In this document: piece after piece, positions 14,005-22,793 of the stretch
Layout: each line of letters begins with the position of its first letter
How positions within the stretch are numbered: position 1 is the stretch's first letter
NCBI GenBank assembly: GCA_964568355.1
Contig: CAZMRK010000803.1
Location: 1-28,870, forward strand
DNA length: 28,870 nt
Direction of reading: 5' to 3'
Source: JAJPJX01 sp964568355
Lineage (GTDB): Bacteria > Acidobacteriota > Terriglobia > Bryobacterales > Bryobacteraceae
Made by a program: the position numbers and the translations under genes
Notes under the pieces: model-generated
Databases searched by the model: none
Seen by the model: the letters and a program-made list of their open reading frames with translations, nothing else
Told to the model about the DNA's origin: nothing

Positions 14005-16851
14005 TCAAAAATTGAATTTCAGCCCTAATTGCACATTTCTGGCCGTGCGCGCGCCGGTAATGCGCCCGAAGTCGGCTGCGCCCGCCGTGCTGATCACCGC
14101 GCCAGTGCAGCCGCCGGCGGTACTGCATGAGGCGTTTGTGGAGTTCAGCAGGTTTTCGGTCTCCAGGATGGCAGTGACGCGATACTGATCTCCGAAAGAG
14201 AACACGCGAGCCAGGCGGGCATCCAACTGACGCATGGAAGGCCCGGGTACATCGCCCAGTCCGCGAAACAAGGGGCGATCGTTCAGGGTACCGTCATTGT
14301 TGAGGTCGACGCCGGAGGTGACATTGATCGGGAAGCCGCTGTTATAGAAGAAAACGGTGGAAAACTCGAATCCGTTGATCCACCGCAACGCGGCCAGTTT
14401 GGTACGAGGGGCGTAGAGTTCCTGAAACACCAGGGTATGCCTGGCATCGTTACCGAGAGGGCCATAGTCGCGCTGCAAATTGCTGGGATCCTCCGGCGCT
14501 CCGCCCTCTCCCAGGTTATTGCCGAGCGCGTGAGACCAGGTGTAGTTCACCGTAAATTCCAGCCCCTTGCTGAATCGTTTGGCAAAGTTGACGATCAGTG
14601 CGTTGTAGTTCGTGTTGGCTCCGGAAACGATCAGGTTGACCTGGTTGAAGCTGGGGTTGATGCGGGCAGCCGCGCCGCCATAGACCGGACGCCCGTCCGC
14701 CAAATAGGACACGGGTACGCCCAGGTTGATGTTGTCGGAATAGAGGCCGTGGCGCATGGCGGCAAAGTTGTAACCCACGGTCATCGAAAGATCCGGCGCG
14801 AGCTCGCGCTGAATCTGAAAATTGGCCTGGTGTTGGTAGGGAGTGTGGTACCCCGGGCTGAACGCGTTGATATTCGGCGGGACGATGAAACTCGATCCGG
14901 TGAGCTGCGGCACATTGGGGAAGACCGGAGCCTGGGGATCGGTTCCAGGGATCTGGTAGCTGAGAAAGCGGCGCCCGTTGACCTGGGCGGCGGTGTAGAA
15001 GATTGAGAGGCCTGGCACGTCGTAATAGATGCCATAGGCGCCGCGGAGGACGGTTTTCGAATCGGCGAAGGGCGACCAGGTAAAGCCGAACCGCGGTGCC
15101 CAGTCCTTGTAGTCGCCATCGATCTTCCGAGAGAGCGGAAAGGGAGCTTGCGAATCCAGTTCGGGGAACAGCGTGGCCTCGTACCGGACACCGAGATTCA
15201 GGGTGAAATTCGGCGTGACGCGGAATTCATCCTGCAGGAAGAAGTTCACGAACTGGAATGCCGTGGTCAGGTGCGGGTCGCCTCCGTCTTGCTGAAACTG
15301 TGTATAAGTAAAGGGCCTGCTCGTGGCCGGATCGATCAGCCCGGCGACGGTATTTAAATATTGCTGGAGCGGGCTCACGGCCGGACGTCCGTTGGCCGCA
15401 GTCAGTCCGCCGAAGGTGAAGCTCCGGTTTTGAGCCCTCAGAATCTGGAATTGCGTGCGCTGGTAATCCACGCCGGCCTTCCAGGTGCTGCGTCCGTTAA
15501 TCCAGGTCAGATTGTCGACTACCTGGTAGCTGGTTTCCGTGGTGTAAGTCTTGGCCAGGGGATTGTATCCGATGTTGGCGACGCCGGTGATGTTGATATA
15601 GGCACCGTTGGGATCGGGCGGGCCGATCGGAGCGTTCTGCTGCGTGCGCGCGATTCCTCCTGCTCGCAGTTCGTTCAACAGGTTGGGACGCAGGACGGTG
15701 GCAAGTTGGGCGCCGCCGCCGTTCATGTGGTCGTCGAAGTCGTTGCCGCGATCGGTGATGGTCAGTCCCGAAGCGTTGCCGGGCTGATGGTTGGTGAAGC
15801 GGCTGTAGCGCAGGTAGCCTGTATTGCGGTCATTGATCTTGTAGTCGGCTTTGGCGACGCCGGTGCGATAGGTCTCGCCGAACGGGGCATTGCCGACCTG
15901 GTTCGCCGGCAGATTAAGAGCGGAGGCGTTGGCGGGCGTGATCGTGATCGGGTTTGGCAGGGTGTAGGGATTATTTTCGAACTGGCCGAAGAAGAAAAGC
16001 CGGTCCTTTCGGATGGGGCCGCCCAGTGTAAAAGCTTCGTCGTGCCAGGTGCGGCTGGGGTCGATCGCTGCCAGAGAAGGCCGCGCCTGAAGATCCGCGA
16101 AGCGATACAAGAAAAGGCCGGAGCCGTGCAGTTGATTGGTGCCGGATTTCAACAACAGATTGACCTGCCCGCCACCGGCACGCCCAAACTCCGCCGAATA
16201 TCCGTTGGAGAGCACTTGCACTTGCTGCACCGCTTCCGGCGTGGTGATCACCATTCGGATCTGGCGGCTGCCGGCGCGTTGTGTGTTGTCGAGCCCGTCC
16301 AGGTTCCAGGAACTGCGTTCGGTGCCGCCGAAGGTAAACTGTGTGGTGCCGAACGTACTACTGGAGAGTCCTTGAACGCCCGGCGCCAGCAGGAAATAGT
16401 TGTACACGTTGCGAGAAGCGATGGGCAGGTTTTCCACTTCCTTTTGGCTCAGCACCGCACCGATGGTGGCCTGTCCGGTTTCGGCGATTGGAGCGTCGGC
16501 GGCGACCGTGATGGTCTCGGAACCCGCGCCTAGCTGCATGGTGATGTCGATACGCGCCTTCTGCCCCACCGCCAGACTTACGCCGGTCTGGTCAAACTGG
16601 CGGAAGCCGGAAGCCGCCGCCGTAACCTGGTAGGTCCCCACACGCAGGAGGGGAAAGCGGTAGTATCCATCCTGCCCGCTGAGGACGGCGTGAACGATGT
16701 TAGTCTCCACGTTCCGCACGCTCAACTTTGCCGCTGCAATTACGGCTCCCGAAGGATCGTGCACGTATCCTTCCAGGGCGGCATCGGAGGCATTGGACTG
16801 AGCATGTGCCGTAGCGGCGCACAACGTCAGAAAGACCAGCATTGGCTTCAT
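14005..16851 (-). CDS. Oar-like TonB-dependent outer-membrane receptor
   Basis: A 948-residue outer-membrane protein. The signal peptide is cut near AHA-QS (residues 17-18). Residues about 25-110 form a carboxypeptidase-regulatory-like beta domain (LEGYVHDPSGAVIAAAKLSV, then DGYYRFPLLRVGTYQVTA). A plug domain follows with VLSQKEVENLPIASRNVYNY and GLDNTQRAG. The remaining 700 or so residues are a beta-barrel, ending in the outer-membrane signal NVQLGLKFNF with a terminal Phe. Acidobacteria carry many such receptors, probably for large or complex nutrients. No canonical TonB box is obvious. The P1-nuclease-like gene follows after five bases, so the pair may act on the same extracellular substrate. 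Confidence 0.93.
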   Translation of the reverse strand: MKPMLVFLTLCAATAHAQSNASDAALEGYVHDPSGAVIAAAKLSVRNVETNIVHAVLSGQDGYYRFPLLRVGTYQVTAAASGFRQFDQTGVSLAVGQKARIDITMQLGAGSETITVAADAPIAETGQATIGAVLSQKEVENLPIASRNVYNYFLLAPGVQGLSSSTFGTTQFTFGGTERSSWNLDGLDNTQRAGSRQIRMVITTPEAVQQVQVLSNGYSAEFGRAGGGQVNLLLKSGTNQLHGSGLFLYRFADLQARPSLAAIDPSRTWHDEAFTLGGPIRKDRLFFFGQFENNPYTLPNPITITPANASALNLPANQVGNAPFGETYRTGVAKADYKINDRNTGYLRYSRFTNHQPGNASGLTITDRGNDFDDHMNGGGAQLATVLRPNLLNELRAGGIARTQQNAPIGPPDPNGAYINITGVANIGYNPLAKTYTTETSYQVVDNLTWINGRSTWKAGVDYQRTQFQILRAQNRSFTFGGLTAANGRPAVSPLQQYLNTVAGLIDPATSRPFTYTQFQQDGGDPHLTTAFQFVNFFLQDEFRVTPNFTLNLGVRYEATLFPELDSQAPFPLSRKIDGDYKDWAPRFGFTWSPFADSKTVLRGAYGIYYDVPGLSIFYTAAQVNGRRFLSYQIPGTDPQAPVFPNVPQLTGSSFIVPPNINAFSPGYHTPYQHQANFQIQRELAPDLSMTVGYNFAAMRHGLYSDNINLGVPVSYLADGRPVYGGAAARINPSFNQVNLIVSGANTNYNALIVNFAKRFSKGLEFTVNYTWSHALGNNLGEGGAPEDPSNLQRDYGPLGNDARHTLVFQELYAPRTKLAALRWINGFEFSTVFFYNSGFPINVTSGVDLNNDGTLNDRPLFRGLGDVPGPSMRQLDARLARVFSFGDQYRVTAILETENLLNSTNASCSTAGGCTGAVISTAGAADFGRITGARTARNVQLGLKFNF

Positions 16852-17009
16852 TGCGAGCAGTCTAGCTTTCCAACATGAATTACTCGTGAACGCATCGTGT
16901 CGCCTTGGTTACGGCACCTTTGTCGCAGACGGGTCTGGCAGGGGGCGCTTCCGCAACCGGCTCCTCGAACATGGTGGCCGCGCGGGTTATTGGGGGATAG
17001 ACTTGGAGT

Positions 17010-17420
17010 ATGCGGCAAATTGTCACAGCGTTCTTCTGCATCTGCCTCGCCACGATGAGCGCGGACAGTGGGAAGGGCAAGGGAAAAGGCAAGGGCCACC
17101 AGGGAAAACCAGGCGAATCGAGCGCGGCGGTAGTGAATGTTCGCTTCGGGACTAACGACGTACACGTGATCCAGCAGTATTACGGGGCGCATCGGACGAA
17201 CCTTCCGCCGGGGCTTCAGAAGAAATTGGCCAGGGGGAAGCCGTTGCCACCTGGATGGCAGAAGAAACTGCAGCCCTTTCCTTCCGACATCAATGTGCGG
17301 TTGAGCCCGGCTTGTGGTTACTGCGGGCGAGGCGTGATCGACGGGTACGGCGTGATCTACGACAAGAAGACCGCGGTCATTTTGGACGTGGTGCAGCTTG
17401 TGAGCGACGTTTTGCGCTGA
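17010..17420 (+). CDS. Small secreted CigR/RcnB-like protein
   Basis: A 136-residue exported protein. A short signal peptide (MRQIVTAFFCICLATMSA) is followed by a Gly-Lys repeat (GKGKGKGKG, residues 21-29). Residues 65-90 hold two copies of a Leu-Pro-Pro-Gly-x-Gln-Lys-Lys-Leu motif joined by ARGKP. This resembles the LPPG...ARGKPLPPG pattern of the CigR/RcnB-like small periplasmic proteins; I call it similar, not proven. A CGYC motif (residues 102-105) and a final strand DGYGVIYDKKTAVILDVVQL end the protein. GGGGGA lies 12 bases before the ATG. It diverges from the TonB receptor gene across 158 bases. Function is unknown; envelope-stress or metal-related roles are only analogies. Confidence 0.7.
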   Translation: MRQIVTAFFCICLATMSADSGKGKGKGKGHQGKPGESSAAVVNVRFGTNDVHVIQQYYGAHRTNLPPGLQKKLARGKPLPPGWQKKLQPFPSDINVRLSPACGYCGRGVIDGYGVIYDKKTAVILDVVQLVSDVLR

Positions 17421-17447
17421 GTAGTTCGGCGGAGGGATGAGTGCTGG

Positions 17448-18107
17448 CTATGGCACCGTCCTGACCGTTCCGATCACGGCAAAGGCGGCTGCTGCGAGCC
17501 AAGCCACATATGCCGCCAGGACGATGCGTTCCACGAGTCCGAGGTAACGCGGCGCATGGTGTGAGAAGACCGGCGCGAGGCAGATAAAAAAGATCAGCAG
17601 CGACAACACGCTGGCATATGCCAGGAGGCGGAGGCGTGTTTTCCTTCGCGCCTGGACAAACTGCCCGATCGGCCCGGAAAGCAGAAGCGCGGCGATTGGG
17701 AAGGCCAGAAAGGCGATCATGGCCACATTGGCGTGAATCAGGCCGGAAACGGATGGCGGATTGCCCCAATGACCGCGTGGGTCCGGGGGGAAGATACCGC
17801 CAACAATTGCACCCGCCGCCCAGACTGCCAGCCACCGCAGTCCCCACCTGGCGTTTGCGGCACCAAGGAATCGGCGCAGGGCGAAGAGCAGGGCGAGGGA
17901 ACCGAAGCCCATCAGGACCAGACCCGCGCCGAGGACCCACCCCAACCTTCCATTCATGTAGTAGCTGACGGCGTCATCGACCGGGCTCAGGTCCGGCTGA
18001 ATCGCGTGCAGGAAGGCTGCAGCGGCGACAAAGCAGGCTACCCCGACCACCGCCGCGGAGGCGAGTCTTTTGGTCCCGGCCGGCGATGCTGTCGCCACTG
18101 TGGTCAT
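17448..18107 (-). CDS. DUF998-like integral membrane protein
   Basis: A 219-residue protein with about six hydrophobic helices and no known biochemical role. Visible family-like marks are the first-loop segment PVDDAVSYYMNGRLGW, IFPPDPRGHWG after the fourth segment, and LIHANVAMIAFLAFPIAALL with a conserved-looking His. This pattern matches the DUF998 membrane family. The ATG at 18107 was chosen because the first helix starts soon after it (residue 14); the frame continues 70 codons upstream, but that stretch is arginine- and cysteine-rich antisense to the mutase small-subunit gene. No good ribosome binding site is present. It converges with the CigR-like gene and lies 94 bases after the mutase genes. 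Confidence 0.75.
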   Translation of the reverse strand: MTTVATASPAGTKRLASAAVVGVACFVAAAAFLHAIQPDLSPVDDAVSYYMNGRLGWVLGAGLVLMGFGSLALLFALRRFLGAANARWGLRWLAVWAAGAIVGGIFPPDPRGHWGNPPSVSGLIHANVAMIAFLAFPIAALLLSGPIGQFVQARRKTRLRLLAYASVLSLLIFFICLAPVFSHHAPRYLGLVERIVLAAYVAWLAAAAFAVIGTVRTVP

Positions 18108-18201
18108 TGTCGCTAGTGCAGTGCACCGCCGGTTCCACGCAGTATCCCTGCGTTCAGGGCGAATCGGGCACAGGCAACGAATTTCGCAAATGCGACGAAA
18201 T

Positions 18202-18612
18202 TCATGCCAGTCCCCGGTTTGGAGTGGCCGCGGAGCGGATGAACTCAACGATCGCATCGAGGGATGCGCCGGGCTGAAAGACCGCGGCCACGCCCTGGCT
18301 TTTGAGGGCATCGGCATCCTGATCGGGAATGGTTCCGCCCAGCACGAGCTTCACGTCATCCATCTCATTCTGGTGCAGCAGTTCGAGCACCCTCGGTACG
18401 ATGGCGTTGTGCGCCCCGGAGAGGATGGAGAGACCGATGACCTGCACGTCCTCCTGGAGCGCAGCGCTGACGATCATTTCCGGGGTTTGCCGGAGGCCCG
18501 TGTAGATCACTTCCATGCCGGCGTCGCGCAGCGCCCGCGCGATGACCTTGACGCCGCGATCGTGGCCGTCCAGCCCCGGCTTGGCTACCAGCACTCGGAT
18601 AGGGTGATTCAT
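18202..18612 (-). CDS. mcmA2: Methylmalonyl-CoA mutase, B12-binding small subunit
   Basis: A 136-residue cobalamin-binding domain that forms the separate small chain of a two-subunit methylmalonyl-CoA mutase. The base-off signature is complete: Asp15-Gly-His17-Asp-Arg-Gly20 (DxHxxG, His17 being the axial cobalt ligand), then [10 protein letters not shown] (the SxL motif) and [10 protein letters not shown] (the GG motif). It starts three bases after the large-subunit stop, so the two chains are made together. The enzyme interconverts methylmalonyl-CoA and succinyl-CoA in propionate metabolism. The matching epimerase and MeaB-type chaperone are not in the window. Confidence 0.95.
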   Translation of the reverse strand: MNHPIRVLVAKPGLDGHDRGVKVIARALRDAGMEVIYTGLRQTPEMIVSAALQEDVQVIGLSILSGAHNAIVPRVLELLHQNEMDDVKLVLGGTIPDQDADALKSQGVAAVFQPGASLDAIVEFIRSAATPNRGLA

Positions 18613-18615
18613 GGT

Positions 18616-20244
18616 CTAGATATGGCTGGTCTCCTGATAAGAACCGAAGACGCCGCGCAACGTATCGCAGATCTCGCCCAGCGTGGCATAAGCCCGCACC
18701 GCGTCCAAAATGTGCGGCATGGTATTTTCGGCGCCTTCCGCCGCATGGCGCAGTCCGTCCAGGGTCCGGCGCACCTGCCCATTGTCCCTTCGCTGCCGGA
18801 GCGCAGCCAGCTTGTTCTGCTGGTGCGACTGCGCCTTCTGATCGACCTGCAAGAGCCCGATGGGGGCATCGCCGGAGGTGAACGCGTTCACGCCGACGAT
18901 GATCTGTTCTCCGGTCTCGATGGCGCGCTGGTAGCGATAGCTGGCGTCGGCAATCTCACTCTGCGGGAATCCCTGCTCGATGGCTGCGATCATTCCGCCC
19001 ATTGCATCGATATGCCGGATGTAATCGAGCGCCTCCCGCTCCATTTCGAGCGTGAGCCGTTCGACGAAGTAGCTGCCGCCCAAAGGGTCGGCCACTGCCG
19101 CCACGTTGCTCTCGTGGGCCAGGACTTGCTGCGTACGCAGCGCGATGGTCACGGCCTGCTCGCTTGGCAGCGCGTAGGCTTCGTCGAGCGAATTGGTATG
19201 CAACGACTGCGTACCGCCAAGAACAGCCGCCAGGGCCTGCACGGCGGTCCGGACGACATTGTTGTAGGGCTGCTGCCAGGTGAGGGAACAGCCGGCGGTC
19301 TGCGCGTGGAAACGCAATTTCCAACTGCGCTCCAGGCGCGCGCCGAAGCGATCGCGCATCAGGTGGGCCCAGATTTTGCGGGCCGCGCGGTACTTGGCGA
19401 TCTCTTCGAAGAAATGGTTGTGGGCATTGAAGAAGAAGCTCAGACGGGGGGCGAAGTCGTCGATCGAGAGCCCGCGGGCGAGCGCCCACTCGACGTATTC
19501 GACACCGTCCCGGAGGGTGAAGGCGAGCTCCTGGGCGGCGGTCGACCCTGCTTCGCGGATATGATAGCCGCTGATCGAAATTGGATTGAATCGGGGTGTG
19601 TGGCGCGCGCCGAACTCGATGGTATCGGTGACCAGCCGCATGGACGGGCGCGGCGGGAAGATGTATTCCTTCTGCGCGATGTACTCTTTCAGGATGTCGT
19701 TTTGCAGAGTGCCGGAGACGCGGTTCCACGGCACGCCCTGCTTCTCCGCCACGGCCAGGTACATCGCCCAGAGCACCGCCGCCGGTGAGTTGATGGTCAT
19801 GGAGACGCTGACTTCGCCGAGCGGGATGCCCGCGAAGAGAATCTCCATGTCTTCGAGCGAGCAGATGGACGCGCCGCATTTGCCCACTTCGCCGATCGAC
19901 AGGGGGTGGTCGGCATCGTAGCCCATCAGGGTTGGGAGATCGAAGGCTACCGAGAGGCCGGTCTGTCCCTGTTCCAACAGGTAGTGGTAGCGGCGATTCG
20001 TCTCTTCCGGCGTGGCATAGCCGGAAAACTGGCGCATGGTCCAGAGCTTGCCCCTGTACATGTCGGAGTGGATGCCGCGCGTGTAGGGGTATTCCCCGGG
20101 CGCGCCGAGATCTCGCTTGGGGTCGAAGCCCGCCAGGTCCTCCGGGGTATATCCTGCCTGCACAGGAATCCCGCTCATGGTGGTGAACCGGCGATCGACC
20201 GCTTTCATACGAGGCTCAGAGTGCCACAACCTGCTGCCTGTCAT
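18616..20244 (-). CDS. mcmA1: Methylmalonyl-CoA mutase, catalytic large subunit
   Basis: A 542-residue TIM-barrel chain of adenosylcobalamin-dependent methylmalonyl-CoA mutase, without its own B12 domain, as in the archaeal-type split enzyme. Key segments are [56 protein letters not shown], the internal [18 protein letters not shown] and [20 protein letters not shown], all matching the substrate channel of the family. Mutation to related acyl-CoA mutases (isobutyryl- or ethylmalonyl-type) cannot be fully excluded, but the residues seen fit methylmalonyl-CoA. Start choice is uncertain: ATG at 20244 or at 20208 (12 codons in); neither has a ribosome binding site. The small subunit follows after three bases, and phosphomannomutase diverges upstream. 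Confidence 0.93.
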   Translation of the reverse strand: MTGSRLWHSEPRMKAVDRRFTTMSGIPVQAGYTPEDLAGFDPKRDLGAPGEYPYTRGIHSDMYRGKLWTMRQFSGYATPEETNRRYHYLLEQGQTGLSVAFDLPTLMGYDADHPLSIGEVGKCGASICSLEDMEILFAGIPLGEVSVSMTINSPAAVLWAMYLAVAEKQGVPWNRVSGTLQNDILKEYIAQKEYIFPPRPSMRLVTDTIEFGARHTPRFNPISISGYHIREAGSTAAQELAFTLRDGVEYVEWALARGLSIDDFAPRLSFFFNAHNHFFEEIAKYRAARKIWAHLMRDRFGARLERSWKLRFHAQTAGCSLTWQQPYNNVVRTAVQALAAVLGGTQSLHTNSLDEAYALPSEQAVTIALRTQQVLAHESNVAAVADPLGGSYFVERLTLEMEREALDYIRHIDAMGGMIAAIEQGFPQSEIADASYRYQRAIETGEQIIVGVNAFTSGDAPIGLLQVDQKAQSHQQNKLAALRQRRDNGQVRRTLDGLRHAAEGAENTMPHILDAVRAYATLGEICDTLRGVFGSYQETSHI

Positions 20245-20254
20245 TTTAGCGCGA

Positions 20255-20260
20255 TATACT
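20255..20260 (+). promoter_or_regulatory. -10-like hexamer seven bases before the phosphomannomutase start
   Basis: TATACT is followed by CGTTTTT and the ATG at 20268. There is no ribosome binding site, so a leaderless or nearly leaderless transcript is possible. On the opposite strand the same bases give TATATC eight bases before the mutase ATG at 20244, so the two divergent -10 elements may overlap. Confidence 0.35.
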
Positions 20261-20267
20261 CGTTTTT

Positions 20268-21626
20268 ATGCTCAATCCCCTTATTTTCCGCGAGTACGAT
20301 ATCCGCGGGATCGCCGATCAAGAGCTTCTGGATGCCGATGTGGAGGAATTGGGCAGGGGGATCGGGACTTTTTTCCTGGGGCGTCAGCAGCGCAAGATCA
20401 ACCTGGGCCGCGACTGCCGGCTCAGCTCCGAACGGCTGCGTAACGCCTTGATGCGGGGGCTTCGCGCGACCGGCTGCGACGTGACTGACCTGGGCGTGGT
20501 CCCCACCCCGCTGCTGTACTATTCGGTGTTTCACCTGCGAGCGGATGCCGCGGTGATGATCACAGGCAGCCACAACCCTCCGGAGTATAACGGCTTCAAG
20601 GTGGTTTCCGGGGCGTCCACCATTCACGGCGAGGACATTCAGGCGGTGCGCCGGATCATCGAGAGCCAGGCGTTCGCGCAGGGGAGCGGCAGCGAGTCGT
20701 CCCACGACATTGTGACCCCCTATGTAGAGGAGATCGCCGCGCAGTTCGTGCTGCCGCGGCGGATCCGGGTGGTGGCCGATGCGGGCAACGGAACGGCGGG
20801 GCCAGTGATGCACCGTATTCTCGAAAAGCTGAACTGCGATGCTACGGAACTGTTTTTCGAGATGGATGGCCATTTTCCGAATCACCATCCCGATCCCACG
20901 CTCCCTCAGAATCTGGAGAGCCTGATCCGTGCAGTGAAAGAAACGGGAGCCGATCTGGGGCTGGCTTTCGACGGCGACAGCGACCGGATCGGCGCGGTCG
21001 ACGAACACGGCGCCGTGATCTATGGCGACCAGTTGATGATCATCTACGCGAGCGAGATCCTCACCCGGAAGCCGGGTGCGACTTTTATCGGCGAGGTGAA
21101 ATGCTCGCAAGTGATGTACGACGAGATCCGCCGCCGCGGCGGTAACCCCATCATGTGGCGCACCGGTCATTCGCTCATCAAGGCCAAGATGAAGGAGGAG
21201 CACGCGGAACTGGCCGGCGAGATGAGCGGCCACATGTTCTTCGCCGACCGCTACTACGGATTTGACGACGCGCTTTACGCCGCCTGCCGCCTGATGGAGA
21301 TTGTTTCCCGCTCCGGCCGGCCGCTCTCGGCGCAGCTTGCCGGTCTGCCGTCCACTGTCACCACGCCGGAACTGCGTTTCGATTGTCCCGATCGCCTGAA
21401 ATTCAGAGTCGTCGAGCGCGTCAGCGAGCATTTCCGCAAGACTCACGAGACTGTCACCGTCGATGGCGTGCGGGTTCTGTTTCCTGAAGGCTGGGGCCTG
21501 GTGCGAGCTTCCAATACGCAGCCGGTGCTGGTGCTGCGTTTCGAGGCTTCCACGCCAGCGCTGCTCGAGCAATACCGGAAAGAAGTAGAGGAAGTGGTGG
21601 AGCGGTTCTCGGCGGTTGGAGTGTAG
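20268..21626 (+). CDS. manB: Phosphomannomutase/phosphoglucomutase
   Basis: A 452-residue alpha-D-phosphohexomutase of the bifunctional PMM/PGM type. It interconverts the 6- and 1-phosphates of mannose or glucose, feeding GDP-mannose, envelope sugars and glycogen. The N-terminus FREYDIRGIAD is the family start. The phosphoserine loop is MITGSHNPPEYNGFK, with the catalytic Ser in TGSHNP. The metal loop FDGDSDRIGAVDE holds three aspartates. The sugar-binding GEMSGHMFFADRYYGFDDA carries the Glu-x-Ser-Gly-His motif shared by PMM/PGM enzymes, and domain 4 has GVRVLFPEGWGLVRASNTQP for phosphate binding. It stands alone on its strand, divergent from the methylmalonyl-CoA mutase genes. It could supply glucose 1-phosphate for GlgC. 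Confidence 0.95.
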   Translation: MLNPLIFREYDIRGIADQELLDADVEELGRGIGTFFLGRQQRKINLGRDCRLSSERLRNALMRGLRATGCDVTDLGVVPTPLLYYSVFHLRADAAVMITGSHNPPEYNGFKVVSGASTIHGEDIQAVRRIIESQAFAQGSGSESSHDIVTPYVEEIAAQFVLPRRIRVVADAGNGTAGPVMHRILEKLNCDATELFFEMDGHFPNHHPDPTLPQNLESLIRAVKETGADLGLAFDGDSDRIGAVDEHGAVIYGDQLMIIYASEILTRKPGATFIGEVKCSQVMYDEIRRRGGNPIMWRTGHSLIKAKMKEEHAELAGEMSGHMFFADRYYGFDDALYAACRLMEIVSRSGRPLSAQLAGLPSTVTTPELRFDCPDRLKFRVVERVSEHFRKTHETVTVDGVRVLFPEGWGLVRASNTQPVLVLRFEASTPALLEQYRKEVEEVVERFSAVGV

Positions 21627-21810
21627 CGGCATTTTCCGGTATCCGGGCTAGGATATCTTACACACAAAGAGCAAAAGCGTCCGGTTTCGATACGAACGGC
21701 GCGAAGGTCCAAGTTTCCATATTTTCAGGCATTTATGAGCATGCGCGTGGGGAAGAGGTGACATATGGCCCACGGATTGCTTTTCACATGTATGAAGTAT
21801 GGAGGCTCAG

Positions 21811-22227
21811 ATGAATGCGACACTTCGAAATCAACTCAGAGGCAGGTTTTCAGATGCGGAGGCGCGCATGTTGTGCTACGTGCTTGGACCGATCTCGAGT
21901 ATGTTTATGCTGCACTCGCGCCACTATGGCGACATTTGGTCCGTTCGATTTCATGCTTTCCATTCGATGCTAATGACTGGAGTCTGGGCCATGGCTTGGA
22001 GCGCATTTCGGATGATCGAAGGAATCTCGCCCTGGTTCCTGGCTACGGTGACGCGAGAATTTCGATTCGCCATGAATCTGGGCTTTGTGGCCGCCTGGGT
22101 ACTTCTCTTGGCGGCGGCCTATGAGGGGCGCCGTTGCGCCGTGATCCCTCCGGTTCATAGCCTGGCGGTCCGGTTGGCCCGTAGATTTCAAAGAGCGCTG
22201 GCGCGGCCTCACACTGAGGCGGCATAA
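21811..22227 (+). CDS. Small three-helix membrane protein, function unknown
   Basis: A 138-residue protein with three hydrophobic helices (about residues 20-37, 50-69 and 88-107) and a basic C-terminal tail. The loop WSVRFHAFHSMLMTGVW recalls the R-F-H-A-x-Q/H core of DUF4870/Tic20-like membrane proteins, which is suggestive only. The ATG at 21811 was preferred to the one at 21799 because a perfect GGAGG (21801-21805) lies five bases upstream of it. The 184-base spacer before it shows no other feature. It converges on the unknown gene that ends at 22269. Confidence 0.7.
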   Translation: MNATLRNQLRGRFSDAEARMLCYVLGPISSMFMLHSRHYGDIWSVRFHAFHSMLMTGVWAMAWSAFRMIEGISPWFLATVTREFRFAMNLGFVAAWVLLLAAAYEGRRCAVIPPVHSLAVRLARRFQRALARPHTEAA

Positions 22228-22268
22228 GCCACGAGGCGGGAAATTCGACGGCTTGCGAAAGCGGATGG

Positions 22269-22772
22269 TTAGTTCCGGGGGCCGATGTTTTCGGTACGTC
22301 CGGCGAGAGCCTGTATCACCGGGCCACCGCAGACGGCGACGCCAGTCTTGGCCAGGGCGGTCAGGAAATTGAACAGCAGATGATAGAGCACTTCTTCGGT
22401 CAGCGGCTGCCTGCCTGGCAGGCGGAAACTTGCAGGCAGCTCTTTGGAGATGCTGACGCGCATCGTGGTGGGCTGCACGCGCCCTCCACGGTCGCGCTTG
22501 TTGGCGATGCTGATGGGAGTCTGCATGACCGCTCCCGTGCGGCCGTCCACATAGAACTGGCAACGGGAAAACCAACCCAGGTTGGCGGGATCGGAAGCAT
22601 CGAACAGGAGCAGGGGAGACTGGCGGCCGGGCGAGCTAAGCTCCAACGTCATGCTGCGCTGTAAGTCCTTCAGCTTGGCTTCGAACCCCGCCTGCTTCAC
22701 GATATTCGAGACCAGCTCCGGCTCCAGTTCGAGGAAAATGAACTTATGTTGTCCCGCTTGCAGTACCTGCAT
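22269..22772 (-). CDS. Hypothetical soluble protein, last gene of the permease-ligase cluster
   Basis: A 167-residue protein I do not recognise. It has no signal peptide or membrane helix. The first half is mixed and charged (KFIFLELEPELVSNIVKQAG, then LKDLQRSMTLEL). The middle contains WFSRCQFYVDGRTGAVMQTP, and the end is helical with two cysteines or near-cysteine spots (VCGGPVIQAL). It begins 21 bases after the alcohol dehydrogenase stop on the same strand, so it is probably the last gene of that transcript, though TACAAT about 11 bases before its ATG could be a separate -10. A role tied to the cluster is possible but unsupported. Confidence 0.6.
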   Translation of the reverse strand: MQVLQAGQHKFIFLELEPELVSNIVKQAGFEAKLKDLQRSMTLELSSPGRQSPLLLFDASDPANLGWFSRCQFYVDGRTGAVMQTPISIANKRDRGGRVQPTTMRVSISKELPASFRLPGRQPLTEEVLYHLLFNFLTALAKTGVAVCGGPVIQALAGRTENIGPRN

Positions 22773-22793
22773 TTGACATTCGTATTGTAACCA

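Noticed and set aside
17078..17096. GGGAAGGGCAAGGG-like simple repeat
   Set aside because: It only encodes the Gly-Lys run of the small secreted protein and is too short to count as a repeat element.
18070..19788. 572-codon open frame on the plus strand
   Set aside because: Antisense to both methylmalonyl-CoA mutase genes; no domain recognisable.
20241..21632. 463-codon open frame on the minus strand
   Set aside because: Fully antisense to the phosphomannomutase gene, which has all active-site motifs. The translation is His/Arg-rich without a recognisable domain.
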